Source: Catellatospora methionotrophica (lineage in GTDB: Bacteria; Actinomycetota; Actinomycetes; Mycobacteriales; Micromonosporaceae). Taken from it: a stretch of 64,000 nt of DNA. The notes under the pieces were generated by a model. The model searched no databases, was not told the DNA's origin, and was given only the letters and a program-made list of their open reading frames with translations. Both the position numbers and the translations under genes were made by a program. The DNA lies in assembly GCF_011297335.1 (NCBI RefSeq), contig NZ_JAAOTJ010000017.1, positions 94,016 to 158,015 on the forward strand, given 5' to 3'. Positions 62,481 to 64,000 of this stretch are shown here, in pieces. Numbering within the stretch: position 1 is the first letter of the stretch; each line of letters starts with the position of its first letter.

Positions 62481-63859
62481 CCCCCGTGGTCGTGCTCGAC
62501 GTCGTCGGGCTGACCCCGTCCCTGCTGGAGCACATGCCCCGGCTGCGCGCGCTGGCCGACACCGGCTTCGCCGCGCCGCTGGGCACGGTGCTGCCCGCGG
62601 TCACCTGCTCGGCCCAGTCGACCCTGCTGACCGGCGTCATGCCGGCCGAGCACGGCATCGTCGGCAACGGCTGGTACTTCCGCGACCTCGGCGAGGTGCT
62701 GCTGTGGCGGCAGCACCACGCGCTGGTCGGCGGCGAGAAGGTGTGGCAGGCCGCCCGCAAGACCCGGCCCGGCTACACGGTGGCCAACGTCTGCTGGTGG
62801 TACGCCATGGGCGCCGACGTGGACTGGACGGTCACGCCCCGGCCTGTGTACCGGGCCGACGGGCGCAAGGAGCCCGACTGCTACACCGACCCGCCGCAGC
62901 TGCACGACGCGCTGACCGCCGAACTGGGCACGTTCCCGCTGTTCCAGTTCTGGGGGCCGGGGGCGGGCATCGCCTCGACCCGCTGGATCGCGGGCGCGGC
63001 CCGGTACATCATGGCCGCCCACTCACCCGACCTGACCCTGGTCTACCTGCCGCACCTCGACTACGACCTGCAGCGCTTCGGCCCGTACGGCCCCGAGGCC
63101 GCCGCCGCCGCCCGCGAGCTCGACGACGTGCTCGGCCCGCTGCTCGACGCGTGTACGGCACGCGGCGCGACGGTCGTGGCCCTGTCGGAGTACGGCATCA
63201 CGCCGGTGAGCAGGCCCGTGGACGTCAACCGGGCCCTGCGCGCCGAGGGCCTGCTGCGCGTGCACACCCAGGCGGGCATGGAATACCTGGATCCGTGGAC
63301 GTCGCGCGCCTTCGCGGTCGCCGACCACCAGATCGCGCACGTCTACGTCGCCGACCCGGCCGACCGCGCCGTCGTCGCCAAGATCTGCGCGAACCTGCCC
63401 GGCGTCGCCGAGGTCCTCGACGAGTCCGGCAAGGCCGCCCACGGCCTCGACCACCCGCGCTCCGGCGAACTGGTCCTGGTCGCCGAGCCCGACGCCTGGT
63501 TCACGTACTACTACTGGCTCGACGACGACAAGGCCCCCGACTTCGCCCGCCTCGTCGAGATCCACCGCAAGCCCGGCTACGACCCCGCCGAACTCTTCTT
63601 CGACCCGGCCGCCCCCGCCGCCGCCAAACGCCGCGCCGCCACCGCCCTGCTCCGCAAGAAGACCGGCATGCGCTACCTCATGAACGTCGTCGGCCTCGAC
63701 GCCGGCGCCCGCGCCGTCCGCGGCTCGCACGGCCGCCTCCCCACCACCCCCGCCGACGCCCCCCTGCTCATCTGCTCCGACCCCACCCAGTCCCGCGAAA
63801 CCTTCGCCGCCACCGACGTCAAACCCCTCCTCCTCCGCCTAGCCGGCCTCACCCCCTGA
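62468..63859 (+). CDS. eboF: Alkaline-phosphatase-superfamily protein EboF
   Basis: A 463-residue member of the nucleotide pyrophosphatase/phosphodiesterase branch. Visible features are VVVLDVVGL (metal Asp), VTCSAQSTLLTG with the Thr/Ser nucleophile, EHGIVGNGWY, HLDYDLQRFGP and ADHQIAHVYV. The Asp-His metal pair usually seen as SDHG is SEYG here. GTG 62468 has AGGAGG seven bases upstream and overlaps eboE by 13 bases. No signal peptide, so it acts in the cytosol unless exported otherwise. Confidence 0.88.
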   Translation: MDTVTPVVVLDVVGLTPSLLEHMPRLRALADTGFAAPLGTVLPAVTCSAQSTLLTGVMPAEHGIVGNGWYFRDLGEVLLWRQHHALVGGEKVWQAARKTRPGYTVANVCWWYAMGADVDWTVTPRPVYRADGRKEPDCYTDPPQLHDALTAELGTFPLFQFWGPGAGIASTRWIAGAARYIMAAHSPDLTLVYLPHLDYDLQRFGPYGPEAAAAARELDDVLGPLLDACTARGATVVALSEYGITPVSRPVDVNRALRAEGLLRVHTQAGMEYLDPWTSRAFAVADHQIAHVYVADPADRAVVAKICANLPGVAEVLDESGKAAHGLDHPRSGELVLVAEPDAWFTYYYWLDDDKAPDFARLVEIHRKPGYDPAELFFDPAAPAAAKRRAATALLRKKTGMRYLMNVVGLDAGARAVRGSHGRLPTTPADAPLLICSDPTQSRETFAATDVKPLLLRLAGLTP

Positions 63860-63883
63860 CCCACCCCACCGCCCCCCACCTGC

Positions 63884-63946
63884 CGCAACTCTTAAAGAGT
63901 CGCGGCCTCGGGAGGGCTTCGAAGGCGCAACTCTTTAAGAGTTGCG
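63884..63946. repeat. Family F intergenic palindrome, copy 2
   Basis: Perfect 17-base arms CGCAACTCTTAAAGAGT (63884-63900) and complement (63930-63946). It follows eboF and shares its arm with the copy at 5788-5862. Confidence 0.85.
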
Positions 63947-64000
63947 CATGGGGGTGGGGGCCGGGCGGGGCGGCGGGGTGGGTGGGGGAGGAACTCGCCG

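Overview
The window is one contiguous stretch of high-GC actinobacterial chromosome. Gene content and order (infB-ylxP-rbfA-nrnA; truB-ribF-rpsO-pnp-M16 peptidase-dapB-thyX-dapA-rnj-ftsK; rimO-pgsA-cinA-clgR; DUF3046-recA-recX-rny-gluABCD-miaB) match the conserved core synteny of filamentous Actinomycetota. The style of the proteins suggests Micromonosporaceae or a relative; that assignment is inference. I see no rRNA, tRNA, transposase, prophage or CRISPR array.

Layout. 1-5000: a translation and ribosome-maturation operon (3' part of infB, a TRM11-like methyltransferase, ylxP, rbfA, nrnA). 5100-8600: small membrane proteins, a 33-codon candidate ORF and a MATE exporter. 8550-16040: truB-ribF, rpsO-pnp, an M16 peptidase and dapB. 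16180-21730: accessory genes (two related GNATs flanking a GT87-type membrane glycosyltransferase, a YcaQ/AlkX-like DNA glycosylase, DUF2752, and a ribbon-helix-helix/DUF4097 pair). 21870-27980: thyX, dapA, rnj, ftsK. 28075-32720: rimO, pgsA, an arylamine N-acetyltransferase, cinA and clgR. 32958-46590: accessory genes (SAM hydrolase, acyltransferase 3, Lhr helicase, LysE exporter, a flavin-fold/GNAT fusion divergent from a MocR regulator, zinc ribbon, GNAT, MFS). 46594-56384: the recA-recX-rny-glu-miaB block. 56680-63859: a tightly coupled six-gene cluster related to the ebo cluster of cyanobacteria and algal plastids.

The ebo-like cluster is the best candidate for an unusual system. It encodes a myo-inositol-1-phosphate-synthase-like cyclase, a UbiA-type prenyltransferase (EboC), a TIM barrel fused to EboA, a TatD-like hydrolase (EboB), EboE and an alkaline-phosphatase-superfamily EboF. 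Every junction overlaps by 1-13 bases. The inositol-phosphate-synthase-like protein sits where known ebo clusters carry the 3-dehydroquinate-synthase-like EboD. This suggests that a cyclitol, made by either of two unrelated cyclase folds, is the shared element.

Two genome-wide signatures stand out. First, at least six families of imperfect intergenic palindromes (A-F below), 45-75 bp long, sit mostly at gene 3' ends and often between convergent genes; in family E both arms have changed together. Second, 16 genes carry a TANNNT hexamer 6-8 bases before the start codon, the signature of leaderless transcripts, and this was used here to choose starts. A ribbon-helix-helix gene is preceded by seven TGACGTCA-like sites repeating every 11-12 bp, a probable autoregulatory operator array.
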